64,000 bases of DNA from Niebla homalea (lineage: Eukaryota; Ascomycota; Lecanoromycetes; Lecanorales; Ramalinaceae), in the NCBI GenBank assembly GCA_019925105.1, contig JAHGAU010000001.1:2294001-2358000 (forward strand). The letters are read 5' to 3'. Of the stretch, positions 42,737 through 53,941 are shown piece by piece. The notes beneath the pieces were generated by a model, which saw only the letters and a program-made list of their open reading frames with translations, ran no database searches and was not told the DNA's origin. The stretch's first letter is position 1. Each line of letters opens with the position of its first letter. Made by a program: the position numbers and the translations under genes.

Positions 42737-44458
42737 GAGCGTCAATGCCGGCATCTCTCGACTGTGGCGTATAATGTTGTACGGGTGAGTAGAGGTGAGT
42801 GGCAAGCGCATGTCAATCGTAAGATTATGCTCCCTCCACAATTTCACCGGCATCGCGTTCAATCGAACGTATCGCAATTTCAATTTCCATGGAGTCTACG
42901 ATATATTGCCAGGCACAGCACCAGGAAAATATCACCCGCACTTAGATGTACATGACTGCGAGCAATTTATTTTTATCAGACACCAGCCCCTTAGCTGTTC
43001 TCAAACTTCATTTGAATATGCTGGTGAGCACTACCAGGCCAGCCAGACTGCCGGCAAGATAGCACGATAGAGATACTTAGAGCTACTGCAACATTTCCTA
43101 TCTCAAAACATGATGGTCTGAGCCGAATTGTTCCAAATCCAGGGCGACATAATTCTGGATATCCTCAGGATGGATCTTTTCTCAAAAAAAAGGGAAGGGC
43201 GAGGGGGCTGTTTGTCTGCATGAACATAATTTACAAGATTGAGGGCGCCGTATCGCAAACTCACCTCTCACTCTTTCATTAACAGGGCTTCGCAGTACAG
43301 CATACCGACGCATAGTCATTCTAGGGAAATCAGTGGTGAATAGGTCACATCAATTCCCGCCGCAGCGAAAGGCCCCTACAGAAAATGCCGCCAAGCACCT
43401 GCGCCCACGGAGCGTGTATCCAAATCAATTGGCGGTCCTAGAGGTCAAAAGATGAGTGGCCGCGCACAGCTTTGAGGCACAGACTCTCAAGGATTGGGCG
43501 CTTAGCATGTTAGGAGACAGATAACGTCATACACCCTTTGGAAAGCCGCACCCTTCACAAATGTCCAGCGCTTCATTTGCGAATTGGGAGCCAATGTCTA
43601 TAAAGCGTGTACCCTTATAAATGGGGCCACAATTCAAGAAGGGTACACCTTTTATGTTTAGGAGCTCAACCCGCTGCAAGCTTGGTGTTGCTGCTTTATA
43701 AACATACGTTAGGTCTCTGTTGCCCCATGTATGCTACGCCTTACCAAGTGGAGCTGCTTGCACAGAAGGGTAAGGAGGCTGGTATTGATGATTCGATGAT
43801 AATGAGTTTGGTGATAAGGGTGGTAAGGAGGCGATGATGGGAAATGTCAGTTTCACCAAAAAGGTGGAATGTACAGTATCCCTGCATCAAGCCAACTGCA
43901 GCACCTCTGCTCCTCCAGGGCGGCGACGAGTACGTCTCTTATTCATAGATGGTAAGCTCCATTTCATTTATGGTGAGACCCCATTCATGAAGAAGTACAC
44001 GACTCCTCAAGAACGCATTCCCTTCAAAAGCTGGCTCACGATTTGCAAAGGGTAGATCTATACCAATGGTGTGTGTATGACAAATAATACAGCAAGAGAA
44101 TTATATCTTTTCTTGTCCGCATCCGACTCAAAATGAATCGTGCCTCAATTGTACTTTGGCTGGGCGGGCGAAGAATTTTTGAGGAAAAGCACACAAACAA
44201 AGTCAGGCAATGGCTTGTCACATCTGCACAACAAGCATACCTGATGAGTGGATGAAACTTCAACATCATGTACGGTTACCTTCAGAGTAGTGGATCATGC
44301 AGGCAATGGGCGGAGCAAATCTTGGCTCTTTTTCATCTTTTCCTTGCTCTTCTTTCATTCTTCAACTTCTCTATCTTGCGCTTCTAACTCAGAATACTAT
44401 ATTCATGATAGCTACGACATCATTGATGAAGGCTTATGTCAGCGGATCCCACCTAAGG
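42737..44458. other. Intergenic region, 1.7 kb
   Basis: No gene supported; small open frames only. Its right end overlaps in-frame ATGs (44297, 44305) upstream of the Kelch gene that I treat as leader sequence. Confidence 0.45.
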
Positions 44459-46925
44459 ATGCGTTCGATCTGTTGGCTCGCTCGGCTCGTGTACTTCATG
44501 GGTATGAGCTTGACTTCAGCACAGCAGATCAAGGATGTCCCTTCTGTTGAAAACTTTGTTCGAAGACAGCGCCATGCCTGTAAGGTCCAGTCGACTTATG
44601 TCGTTCCCTAAGCTGACAAACTAGCGGTTGCATTGGGCTCCTTTGTGTACATTGATGGGGGAGAGATCGAGCAGATTGCCGCAGATGGTACGAGATCCGC
44701 CTGCGCCTGTAAGAGCCCTTTACGTTTGAGGGAGACTCTTATCGGCCATCAATAACTCTTACTCATGGTCAGGTAATTCGACCTTGTCGATCGATATGAG
44801 CGTATCCTGGACCAACGACACCGTAGTGATGCAAACGATTAGCAAAGAAAATATTCCTGTTTTCAACTCGGAAGTCTTGTGGGCAAGCGACGATATGACC
44901 ACCTTCTACGCCTTTGGAGGCGAAGCGAGCTGGCTTACAACGCCTCTCGTCGAACCTTCGACTACCATGTGGCAGTTCAAAGCTACCCAGGATGGCAAGG
45001 GCGAATGGTCCAAATTCGCCTTGGGAGCAGAAAACAGCAAATTCTCCCGTCCAGTGTATGGCCATGGTGTGACAACACACAACACTGGGTACTTATTTGG
45101 TGGCTGTGAAACAATCCGCTCGTCCGCAGAGATACACGGTCAGGCTCAACAAGTGCAGATTCCTGGGATTCTGTCATTTAACATCTCCTCTGGTCAGTGG
45201 AGCAACGACTCTACTCCCTCAAATTGGCATCCAGATACCAAAGACAACAGCCAGGGTGTATGGGGATTTACTGCATCATTGCCAAATTATGGGGAACAGG
45301 GTTTACTACTCATGGCTGGCACCGAATATGATGACAATGGGCCCAAGCCTCTAAACAACATCACAGTCTACGATCCCAGCGACAAGACGTACAGATGGCA
45401 GACGGCGAGCGGAAGTATACCAGAGGGCAGATCAAATCCTTGCTCAACCACTGTGCCAGGAGACAACAATACCTTCGAGATGTATGTCTTCCTCTTGATA
45501 TCATGAGAGTTTTGCAGGAAATTTCTTTCATTCTGATGTATCGTATGAAATGTTGTTGACTTTGCATTTCACATGATTCTGTCACTGTCTTGTGGGAATT
45601 GCACATCGTACAAAGCTTGACTTTGCGTTTCAGGCGGTATCGTTAATGTCTTGGGAGTTCCGTGTTTAAAGACCCAATGCTGATTCCGCAACAATGTCTC
45701 TGAAGTCTCGTATCGTGACTCCAAGTTTTACCTGAAAATGCAAAACTGACTCCGCGATTTAAGTGGAGGAAGCAAGATGATGGCAACATAGGCTGACTTA
45801 ATCAATAAATAGCTTTATATACGGAGGCGACATCGCTTCCAAGTGGGAAGAAGACCTGACATCCCTCCAGCTCAAACAAAATATCGCATTGGATTCTATC
45901 TATGTGCTCTCCCTCCCTGCGTTCACCTGGTTTAAAGCGAATTACACAGCCAAAGAGAGCCGCTCGCTTCACACTTGCCTCGTTGTAGGCAACAACACGC
46001 AGATGTTAACAGTCGGAGGCAGAAATCCAAATACAAATTTTGTTGACCAAAACGATACGGTGGATCCTTTCGCCCAGGGGCTTGGTGTTTTCGATTTGAG
46101 CAACATGGCATGGAGCGATAGGTATGATGCGAACGCCAAGGAATATACATCGCCGAGCACTGTCAAGGAATGGTATAGCAAAAAGTGAGTGCAAGAAAAT
46201 TCACGTTCCGCTTTTCGACATTCTTATCTTATGAATATAATGTCAGTCCCCACTCCTCGATAAAATTCAATGATCCTGCCGTTCGCTCTCTTTTCCTCCC
46301 TGAAAAGGCAGCAGCAATGCATAATATAACCACGAAGCCCAACAGCAATACCAGCACCACCGTAACCCCATCGAACAGCAAAACCAGCACCCCTGTAATT
46401 CCATCAGCCTCATCCTCGCCTTCTACAATGCATGTCGCAACTATTGCGAGCGGTACCGTTGGTGGAGTTGTCGCTCTCGCTCTGATCCTTGCCGCTCTCT
46501 TCTGTTTCTTTCAAAGGCGGAAGCGGCAGCAGCACCATGAACTGAATAGCGAAAGCATGGGAAGAAAGCATAGGGAGCCCCCACATTACCCCTTCGAACT
46601 AGACTGCAATCACAATCCAACCGAGGTACCGGGCATGCACATGGCCATGGAGGCAGATAGTAGACCAAGGTATGAGATGGATGACAGACGGATACATGCA
46701 TTGGAGGGGACAATGACTCGTGCTGAAATGGAAGAGACGAGGGCGCATGGTGCTGTTTCCACTAATACAAGGAGCCACGAGACACAAGCAGGTCGAGCTT
46801 TCAACCCTCGACGGGATCCCCCAGCGAACTATCAGCCAATAATTGCATCCTCGAACCCCCCTCCCTACTCATTGGAGGAGACAACGGCGACAAGCCTATC
46901 TACGAGGTCGAAGAATCGTCGATAA
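44459..46925 (+). CDS. Secreted-entry Kelch-type membrane protein, paralog 1 (647 aa, 5 exons)
   Basis: Proposed structure is join(44459..44579,44625..44687,44773..45481,45813..46184,46247..46925); all phases agree. The start gives a signal peptide, MRSICWLARLVYFMGMSLTS. The extracellular part resembles Kelch beta-propeller proteins: VALGSFVYIDGGEI, then FYAFGGE, GYLFGGCETI, FIYGGDI and HTCLVVGNNTQMLTVGGRN. It has many N-glycosylation sequons (NDT, NNT, NIT). A Ser/Thr stalk precedes a Gly-rich transmembrane helix (IASGTVGGVVALALILAALF), a stop-transfer RRKRQQ and a cytosolic Pro/Arg-rich tail of about 130 residues. The layout equals the gene at 53942-55969, and exon boundaries coincide, so they are paralogs. 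Function unknown; sensing or adhesion at the cell surface is an inference. The third intron is long (331 nt) and contains repeated motifs. An upstream ATG at 44297 would add a longer N-terminus with two extra hydrophobic stretches. Confidence 0.85.
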
Positions 46926-48500
46926 AGGCCTCACAGATCTCCTAAAGAAGCCAAACCCATCGTATCAGCCAATGCTGATTTCACATTTTTTCTGGAAACG
47001 TAGGCCGACTTCGCGAGTTACCTAGACCTCGGCATTTTGGTCAATATACCAGAAGTTATGCATCGTATCAAGTAACGCTGACTCCGCGTTTGCTCAGGAG
47101 CAGGCCGAGATCAAAGGAGTCTTGGTCTCGCTAGGTCATACGGCCCTCTCAATAGATGGTATCGAGTGGCCGGTGACAGAACTCAGTGCCGACTCTCGAA
47201 ATTCCGCTGTTCCTGAGAGCGTGACCGTATTTCAAGCTCAGATTCCTCCTAGGTGCTGTCATAATATTGTGTCAGGGATCCTCGGATCAACATTTGGGAT
47301 TCGTCACAACACCCTCGGCGTATATCTCGGCATGGATTGCGTAGCTAGAAGACCCCCTAACCGGACAGATCAGCTAACCGGATACGCTAAACCTGATTTG
47401 GAAAAATTCTTATTGTCTTTCATTTCTCGGTCTTCAACCCACCCTCTATATCCTATCAATGACACTTTACAGACCGTCACTTAGTAGGATTTGGATACCC
47501 TCACCCTCACTCTTACCCTCACCCTCACCCTTTACTAGGCCCTTCACCAGGCCTTTTACCAAACCCTTCACCAGGCCCCTCACCAAGCCCTTCAGCACCC
47601 TAGTAGACTAATAAGGATGTAAAAGGTGGATTAAAGCCTAAGAAATAACAAATATTAGAGAACATTCCGAATCGGGTTTAGCGTATCCGGTTAGCTGACC
47701 TGTCCGGTTAGGGGGTCACCCCTTCTATGAGCAGTCTCACTCACTCGGTCGTACTCGTAACACATCCACTTTCTCGTACATGTGGCATGTATTGCCGCAC
47801 GTAGATGCAGGTGCCGCAAAATATCTATGCTTTGCATAAAGCCATTGACGCAGGACCAGGCACAGCATCAGTAATCTCTCGCTATGAGGCGGAGGTGCAT
47901 AATCGTGCCGATCGTGTCTTTCTTGTTTCAAACACCGCCCTTTCTATCGCTCTCTACCTATTTGGACATTATTGCGAGTATTGTGTTTAGTTAGCCGGTC
48001 TCTTAGTACTACCAGAATGCTCAAATCCTCTTCATTGTCTCTTCTCTTGAAAAATCCGGAGGCCTGAGCCGCTTCATTTCCGAATTTCATTGCACACCTG
48101 TTTCCCTGGAGGAAGGCTTAGCCCCCAAAGATATGCAATGTGGTACGGGGGCCTCATGCAGCTCAGACTCTGATTGGCGCTCACCATTGAGAAATGAACG
48201 TGAGGCCACCAGTCTGGTCAACGCCTTCAAACACCTGAAACATGCAGGGCAGCATTCATCATTGAACCGCATGAAGACAAGACAGGAATGGTGGGAGGGA
48301 TTTTGAGATGAGGAGCCTTTTCGTGACACAAGATGCAGCCATCTCATCAAAGATTGAGTAGAGGAAAGTAAAACCTGCGAGCCTTGCAAAAACGTCAATG
48401 ATAAAAATCTCTCTTTGTGTTCCAGTCTATCCGTAATTCCTGAACCGCCATCTTGACACTTCTTCCTTTGTCCTTATCGGGCATACACTCTTCTGCGCAC
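46926..48500. other. Intergenic region with one MITE copy
   Basis: Contains degenerate GCTGACTCCGCGTTT motifs at about 46975-47091 (shared with intron 3 of the Kelch gene) and the element at 47346-47727. The rest shows no gene; the last hundred bases lead into the GPI-like gene. Confidence 0.5.
47346..47727. mobile_element. MITE-like element, copy 3, long TIR with doubled AACCGGA
   Basis: Near-perfect terminal inverted repeats of about 53 bp: left starts GACCCCCTAACCGGACAGAT at 47351, right ends with its complement at 47717. Only three differences occur over the arms, all transitions. Each arm carries two AACCGGA motifs 17 bp apart. TA dinucleotides flank (47346-47347, 47726-47727). The interior is unrelated to copies 1 and 2 and contains CCCTCA and TTCACCAGGCC short repeats (about 47500-47600). 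No transposase; it appears mobilised in trans. Confidence 0.82.
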
Positions 48501-50743
48501 ATGTTCGAATATCTCGCACGTCTTTTGGTGGCATTTACTATAATATCCACGGTGGTTGCTGCTCCAGGACCTGGTAAGTGACTCAGATAAAGCACCATCT
48601 GCTCAAGCTAAGTGTCTGAGTACCACAATCCATTGGAGGCAATCCTGCCAATGCTTCTTCACCGGCGTTGCCCTTAGCCTCAGCAAGTCTCGGAGGTTGT
48701 GGGAAATGCGGTATAGAAGCTCCCGGGGGTGTCCAACTCGTATATTTCCAGCCAGACTCCACATCAGCCGCAGCCAGTTCAACCTACACCTCAGTCTCTG
48801 ATGGCTTCACTTTGTGAGTCTTCTCCACCATTGTGTCAGATGACTTCTAATTCTTGGAAAGCACCTCCCCCTCAGTCTATGTGATCTACAGCTCGCTCAG
48901 AGCGACGGTCACTTGTGGACAATCTTCTCTTGGAACTATTGGACCATCTTTTGACAAAAAGACAATCGGCTACTCCTCCAGGTTTCTCGCTTACGGGACT
49001 GTTTCGAGCCCTGATCAAAGCTGTGAAGAGAATGTTGTCGTCGATGGCTTCCACACAATTGACTTCACCTCCCTCTACTACCATCCGATCACCACCTCTG
49101 TGACCTCGAAAGCCGGTTGCCCTCCGTATGTCAACCCACGGCTCTCATTACCTGCAGAGCTTACCAATGTCGACCCGTCCTGGCATAGCTGCGAACCATT
49201 GTTCTATGGAGCTTTTGATCCTCCGCATGTACTTCAAAAGGCAGACGCGCTTGTACCCCCGTCAATAGATGCAAGCCCAACAACCAGCGAAGCACTCAAT
49301 CCATCAATTGTGCCATCTCCGCCGCCATCACCAGTTCCCACGGTCAAGATGGGCCCCAGTGTTTCTTCTAAAGCACCGCAAAGTACTACGACTGAGCCTG
49401 TGTCGTCAACGGTGCAAACACCTGGGAAAGCCGGGATCAAGCCACAGGATCCCGCCTCACCAAAGACATCAAGCTCTGCCGCGGTACTTCCGTCTTCGTT
49501 AGTCAATGTAGAAGAGCATCATGCAGAAGGTCAAAGTCTATTCGCTGAGAGCGAGTCTCAGCAATCTCAGCAACAGGATGACAAATCATCCGAACCCACT
49601 CCTCGAGTATCCAGCACCCCTCCAGCTCCAAACCATCGACCAACATTTGGCGATGACATCCCTCAAAAGCAGAGCAATAGCAATTCTGACAATGGTGAAA
49701 CACGCACTCTCAATGGTCAAGCGGATGCATTGGCAGACCATCCAATGACCAATGTTGCATCACAAGTGAACCAGGAAGAGACGCACTCTCCTGACCCTGA
49801 AAACAAAGCCAGCTCCCAGCAAAGTCATTCGGATCCATCAAGTGCAGGATCAACCCCCAACGACAGAGATTCGAACTCGAATGAGAGCGGGCAGCAACGC
49901 CATCCGGCCGCGGACTCTCAGTTGACAGCGTCAAAAGCCCCGGGCATGCTGCCTAGCATCATTCCCTTCCATGATGATCATGATGAGCCCTCCAACCGAG
50001 ATCCTGCGATCTCTACTCCGTCTGTGACTTCACCTACACCCCTGTCTACAGACCGAACGGGGAATGACTTCGCTCAGGTGCAGGTCCACGGCTCCGTCGC
50101 CAAAGATGTCTCTGGCGGAGGGCTAGCGATAGGTTCCCACACCGTGGCTGTCGGACAGCATGCCGACATCGAGGGAGTCACGGTCTCTGTCGGCCCTTCG
50201 GTCATCGCATTGGATGGAGCAACATATACAAGAGCCAGTCTCGGTGGCTCAGACGCCATTCCGCAGACTGCGGCTGTGATACCGGAGGATGGTAGACCCT
50301 TGATGATCGCCGCACCTACACCAGGAACCCTCAGTCCGGCCGATCTCTCTACGGCCTTGTCGAGAGGATCGGCGTCAATGCTTGCAGAGGGGTATTCCAT
50401 TGTAGTTGGTGGAATCCAAGATGACCCGACGTACGCGGGCACAAGCGCAGCAGATGGCGCGAGCGATTCCAAGGGGAATGTCAGTGTTGGGACTGCGATC
50501 TTGTCAGCCTTCTCCCCGACTGGAAGTCTTCCGGCACAAGTGGCATCCGCTTCTGCGAGAAAGATTGGTACAACATCAGGGGTGAACACTACAGCTGCTT
50601 CGACTGCTTTAGCGCGTGGGACGGGGCAATTGTCACCAGCCGCTAGTGCGCTTGGCTCAAGTGACGCGACTTCAGGCGTAGGGCAAGGCTTGAAGTGGCT
50701 TTTCATTACTTTGTGCATTAGTCTCTTTGGGCTTCGAAGGTGA
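48501..50743 (+). CDS. Ser/Thr-rich GPI-anchor-like cell-surface protein (709 aa, 3 exons)
   Basis: Proposed structure is join(48501..48573,48639..48813,48862..50743). Introns start GTAAGT and GTGAGT, end GGAG and AAAG, phases agree. A signal peptide (MFEYLARLLVAFTIISTVVA, cut after AAPG) precedes a small Cys-bearing module (SLGGCGKCGIEAPGGVQLVY, then CGQ, CEEN, GCPP, CEPL). Residues about 160-430 are a low-complexity Ser/Thr/Pro/Gln linker. Residues 430-640 repeat Gly/Val/Ala blocks such as GGLAIGSHTVAVGQHADIEG and VTVSVGPSVIALDGATYTRA, a pattern of beta-rich repeats seen in other fungal wall proteins. It ends in a hydrophobic tail (GLKWLFITLCISLFGLRR) after Gly/Ser residues, consistent with GPI attachment. 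No catalytic motif seen; role probably wall structure or adhesion. Confidence 0.8.
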
Positions 50744-50918
50744 ATGTAAAGGATGGAGTATACGTGTCAGTAATTACAGGATCTATAATGGGTACGCAAC
50801 CGTCGAGACATTTGAAGACCTCATTGGAGAGCGAGGATTAGGTGTAAAAACTTATTTTTCTTTGGAGAATTAAAGCACTCATACACTTCTATTCGTACAG
50901 TATCAAGACTTAGACCAC

Positions 50919-51647
50919 CTAATCGAATCCCCTTCTGTTCGGATTCCTCCGTGACGCGTACGGATCTCTCGTTGAACTTTCCCGATCGGGATATTGGGAG
51001 ATCTCCAACTTGGCCACGTTCATTCGTCGCGTTGGCTTCGGGGCCACGATCTTGCAGCTGGCATGCGCAACGAGTTGTGGTGGAGGCACTTGTGTGTTTG
51101 GACGAACTGCCTGAACGCCTCGATAGTCGTTGCGTTGATCTGCCCAAGCGACCTTGGGTCTTTGGAAGCTATCGGCGCGATCCTCAAGTCCGAGGATTGA
51201 TCGAGGGGCATCGAACACCGCATCAAGATCCTCCTGCCTATACTTTTCCCTTCCCTCCCTCTTCAGAATATGATTCAACATATTCTCTCTCGCCCGCCAT
51301 TCGTCACGCTCAGCTTGCTTTTGCCGAGCGGTGTGTTGGAAGTCCCTCAGTGATGCTTCGCTAGGCCAACGAGCTACCATCTGAGGTTCCGTCGCACACA
51401 GTGCTGTATAAACCTTTTCACGCTCGGCCAGGTTGATTGAGGCTAGGCGTCCACGGACGTCAATACCTGCGCGGAGGCCATGAGATATTTGCGTGGCGAT
51501 GTGAGTCGCCGCTTGCCAATCTTCCTTTGCGGCTCGTTGTTGCCGCCTCTTCTCTTCCTTCGTGTCTGTGCTGCTCACTTTGATGATAGGGGATTTGGAG
51601 ACGCCTCTTCGGACGCTCCCCTTCTGCTTGGAGGGGCCGATACCCAT
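50919..51647 (-). CDS. Uncharacterised basic protein (242 aa)
   Basis: Single exon. Begins MGIGPSKQKGSVRRGVSKSP. Residues 30-140 are highly charged and helical in appearance (KEEKRRQQRAAKEDWQAATH, ARQKQAERDEWRARENMLNH), with an embedded region NLAEREKVYTALCATEP. The C-terminus is Arg/Pro-rich. Family not recognised; the N-terminal MG with following basic residues could be a myristoylation signal (inference). Ends about 175 bp from the surface-protein gene that converges on it. Confidence 0.6.
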   Translation of the reverse strand: MGIGPSKQKGSVRRGVSKSPIIKVSSTDTKEEKRRQQRAAKEDWQAATHIATQISHGLRAGIDVRGRLASINLAEREKVYTALCATEPQMVARWPSEASLRDFQHTARQKQAERDEWRARENMLNHILKREGREKYRQEDLDAVFDAPRSILGLEDRADSFQRPKVAWADQRNDYRGVQAVRPNTQVPPPQLVAHASCKIVAPKPTRRMNVAKLEISQYPDRESSTRDPYASRRNPNRRGFD

Positions 51648-52910
51648 GGTATGTATTTAGTATGCTTCGTGTGTAGGTTCGCTCGGTAAGTGTATTTTTG
51701 ATTCCTGTCGATTGACGAAGCTAGCTTTGGATTTGTTGTGAAAGATGTGCTTGTATATATAGGTTGCGATGACAACAGATAGATGTGTAGGAATATGGAG
51801 AAGTAACAGAAGAAGCAAACAACACAACTCCGACGTGATTGCTTATAAGGGTACGTGCAGCTCGACACAACGCAGGATGACTCAACATGCATACGAAGCA
51901 GGCCATGGCATACGACATCATTGTGCCGTCGTCGACGACGACGCAGGAAGTGTCACGACAAAGGAACAAAGGCAGAGTGGCAGCAAGATACGTATCAGGG
52001 CTGATGAGAAGCATCTCTGGTACATTCATCGCCAGATCTGTGAGGCTGCTGCGACACAATCGCATTGTTGTGCGAAGGAGAACAACACGACAAAAGACGT
52101 GCCAGACACATACAACAAAGCAATTCTCTCGTCTTGACAATGAAAAGCAAGTTGATACGCAGGAACTGCCATCGATCACATGACACTTACACATCCATTG
52201 GCCGGGCTCTGTACAATCAATGAGATTTCGAGATCGATTGGAATGAAAGATTGTGTGACTCGCGAAAGTCTCTCTCATGACTGCTGCGGAGTGAGAATTC
52301 ACCCGAAGCTGTCCAGGACCACCAACCATGATCCAACAGATTCAACGTGCTGGAGCAACGCAAACCCGCTGTACTCGAATCGCCACTTGGAATTGCCGTG
52401 TCCCAAAAGACAGCCCTGAATCGGACCTGCGGTTTATCCAGAACCCCTATTCCAGCTAGACACCTATCATGCATTGCCACCCGCGTTAGCTCCAGAAGAT
52501 ACAAGTTCTGCATCATGATTGATCATTGCTGCCGGGTGCTTCAAGATCCAGGGGAAGTTCTGGATATCATAAATTAATCACGTGATGGCACGTTTCGCTT
52601 CACACGCCACGACTCATCTTAGTGCAGCACCATCGGGAATCGGAATCGCTCATTGTTATTGTGACTCATACCTGCCATGGCGAAGGGGCGGGCGACGAGT
52701 CCAGTAAAGGATCAATGCGGGGGCCGGGGCGATATATGAAAAGCCCCAGATTGTTTGAAACATTCTCCAAAGCCAACTTCCCTTCCCCGGAAAAACATCC
52801 ATATCTCCTTCACCATCTTCCACAAAAATCCCGAGCTTGCACACTATCTCGCACACCCAATCCCCCCTAACCCTCTTCCCTCCACCACCAACCAACCAAC
52901 CAACCCAATC
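51648..52910. other. Divergent intergenic region
   Basis: Between a minus-strand and a plus-strand gene, so two promoters are expected. Many short overlapping frames on both strands (up to 202 codons on the minus strand at 51721-52329) look random in composition, with a high Cys/Ser content. Nothing else supported. Confidence 0.45.
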
Positions 52911-53331
52911 ATGACCGCCCCAGCCTCCAAGATCTGGTACCCGGTCTCCTGCCACTGCCGCGCCACCAGCTTCAAGATCCTGCTGGCCCCGCTCGAGAGC
53001 CAGCAGCAGCAGGTCATGTCCTGCAACTGCTCCATCTGCACCAAGAACGGCTACCTGACCGTCTACCCGCGCCGGCAGGACGGCGAGCTCGAGTGGCTGG
53101 GCGGCTACGACCGGTTGAAGGCGTACACGTTCGGGAAGGGGGCGTACGCGCACAAATTCTGCCCGGAGTGCGGGAGCAGCATGCTGTGCGAGGAGATTGG
53201 GAAGGGGGAGGAGGGGGGGTTGGCTGTCAATGTGGGTCTTCTTCTCTCGTGTGGGTTTTGCTTTTTCGATTTTTCTTTTTTGGTTTCTTTTTTTGTTGGG
53301 TTCTCTGCACGGCTTTTGCTAGAATGAAGAT

Positions 53332-53416
<85 letters not shown>

Positions 53417-53596
53417 AGGAGCTGCGGTCTCGAGCGGGCGGGCATGGATGAATGAATGAATGAATGACCGGGAGGCTGACGATGTGTTGATGGATTGGGG
53501 GGTTAGGCTCGGATGATCCAGGGGGTTGATTTGGATAAGTTGAAATTGGTCAGGTATGATGGGTGGAATAAGTTGCAGCCTCAGTATGAGGGATAG
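52911..53596 (+). CDS. GFA/CENP-V-type zinc protein (136 aa, 2 exons)
   Basis: Proposed structure is join(52911..53231,53507..53596), both phase 0. Product starts MTAPASKIWYPVSCHCRATS; zinc motifs are CHC, then SCNCSICTKNGYLTVYPRR, then FCPECGSSM. The second exon reads ARMIQGVDLDKLKLVRYDGW and ends NKLQPQYEG, the usual GFA C-terminus. GFA (glutathione-dependent formaldehyde-activating) proteins form a mainly-beta fold binding two zinc ions; some condense formaldehyde with glutathione, others are of unknown activity. The intron (275 nt) is far longer than others and holds a (GT) microsatellite at about 53334-53414. The frames read across that microsatellite and its complement (poly Cys-Val, poly His-Thr) are artefacts. 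Confidence 0.9.
53334..53414. repeat. (GT)n microsatellite inside a GFA-gene intron
   Basis: About 40 uninterrupted GT units, followed at 53446-53467 by short ATGA repeats (gaatgaatgaatgaatga). It lies between the two exons of the GFA gene, downstream of its GT donor. Confidence 0.97.
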
Positions 53597-53941
53597 ATGC
53601 TGATCTGCAAGACTGAATAAGAAGGGGGGATCGGGGCACCAGTCGCTCGTTGAGTGAAGTACAACATATTGGATCGTCAAGAGTTGCTACCAGCAGAGTT
53701 AACTAGCCATATTAGGGTCTGCTAGAGAAATATTGATGGTCCAAGCAAGATTCAGCCGAGTTTGCGAGAGCCTTTGGATCTTTCAACATGAATGGCAAGG
53801 CTCAAAATCATCGTGCCTGAGGAACAACGCTGAACGTGTTCATGTTGTGACTGGACAGGACAAGGAAACTTTTCCAGAATTGGGTATCTCAAGATTACAA
53901 ATACGTCGTCATAGCTCGCTTGTATGCAATTCGGGAAGTGA
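53597..53941. other. Convergent intergenic region
   Basis: Contains the 3' ends of the GFA and Kelch paralog 2 genes. No gene supported. Confidence 0.45.

Noticed and set aside
47500..47610. Telomere-like CCCTCA/CCCTTCACC repeats
   Set aside because: Degenerate, short and confined to the interior of a MITE; not a telomeric tract.
51721..52329. 202-codon open frame on the minus strand
   Set aside because: Composition (high Cys, His, Ser; no hydrophobic core pattern) and overlap with equally open frames on the plus strand suggest chance; no splice support or family match.
53093..53680. Frames reading the GT tract as poly-Cys/Val or poly-His/Thr
   Set aside because: They arise from the (GT)n microsatellite inside a GFA intron.
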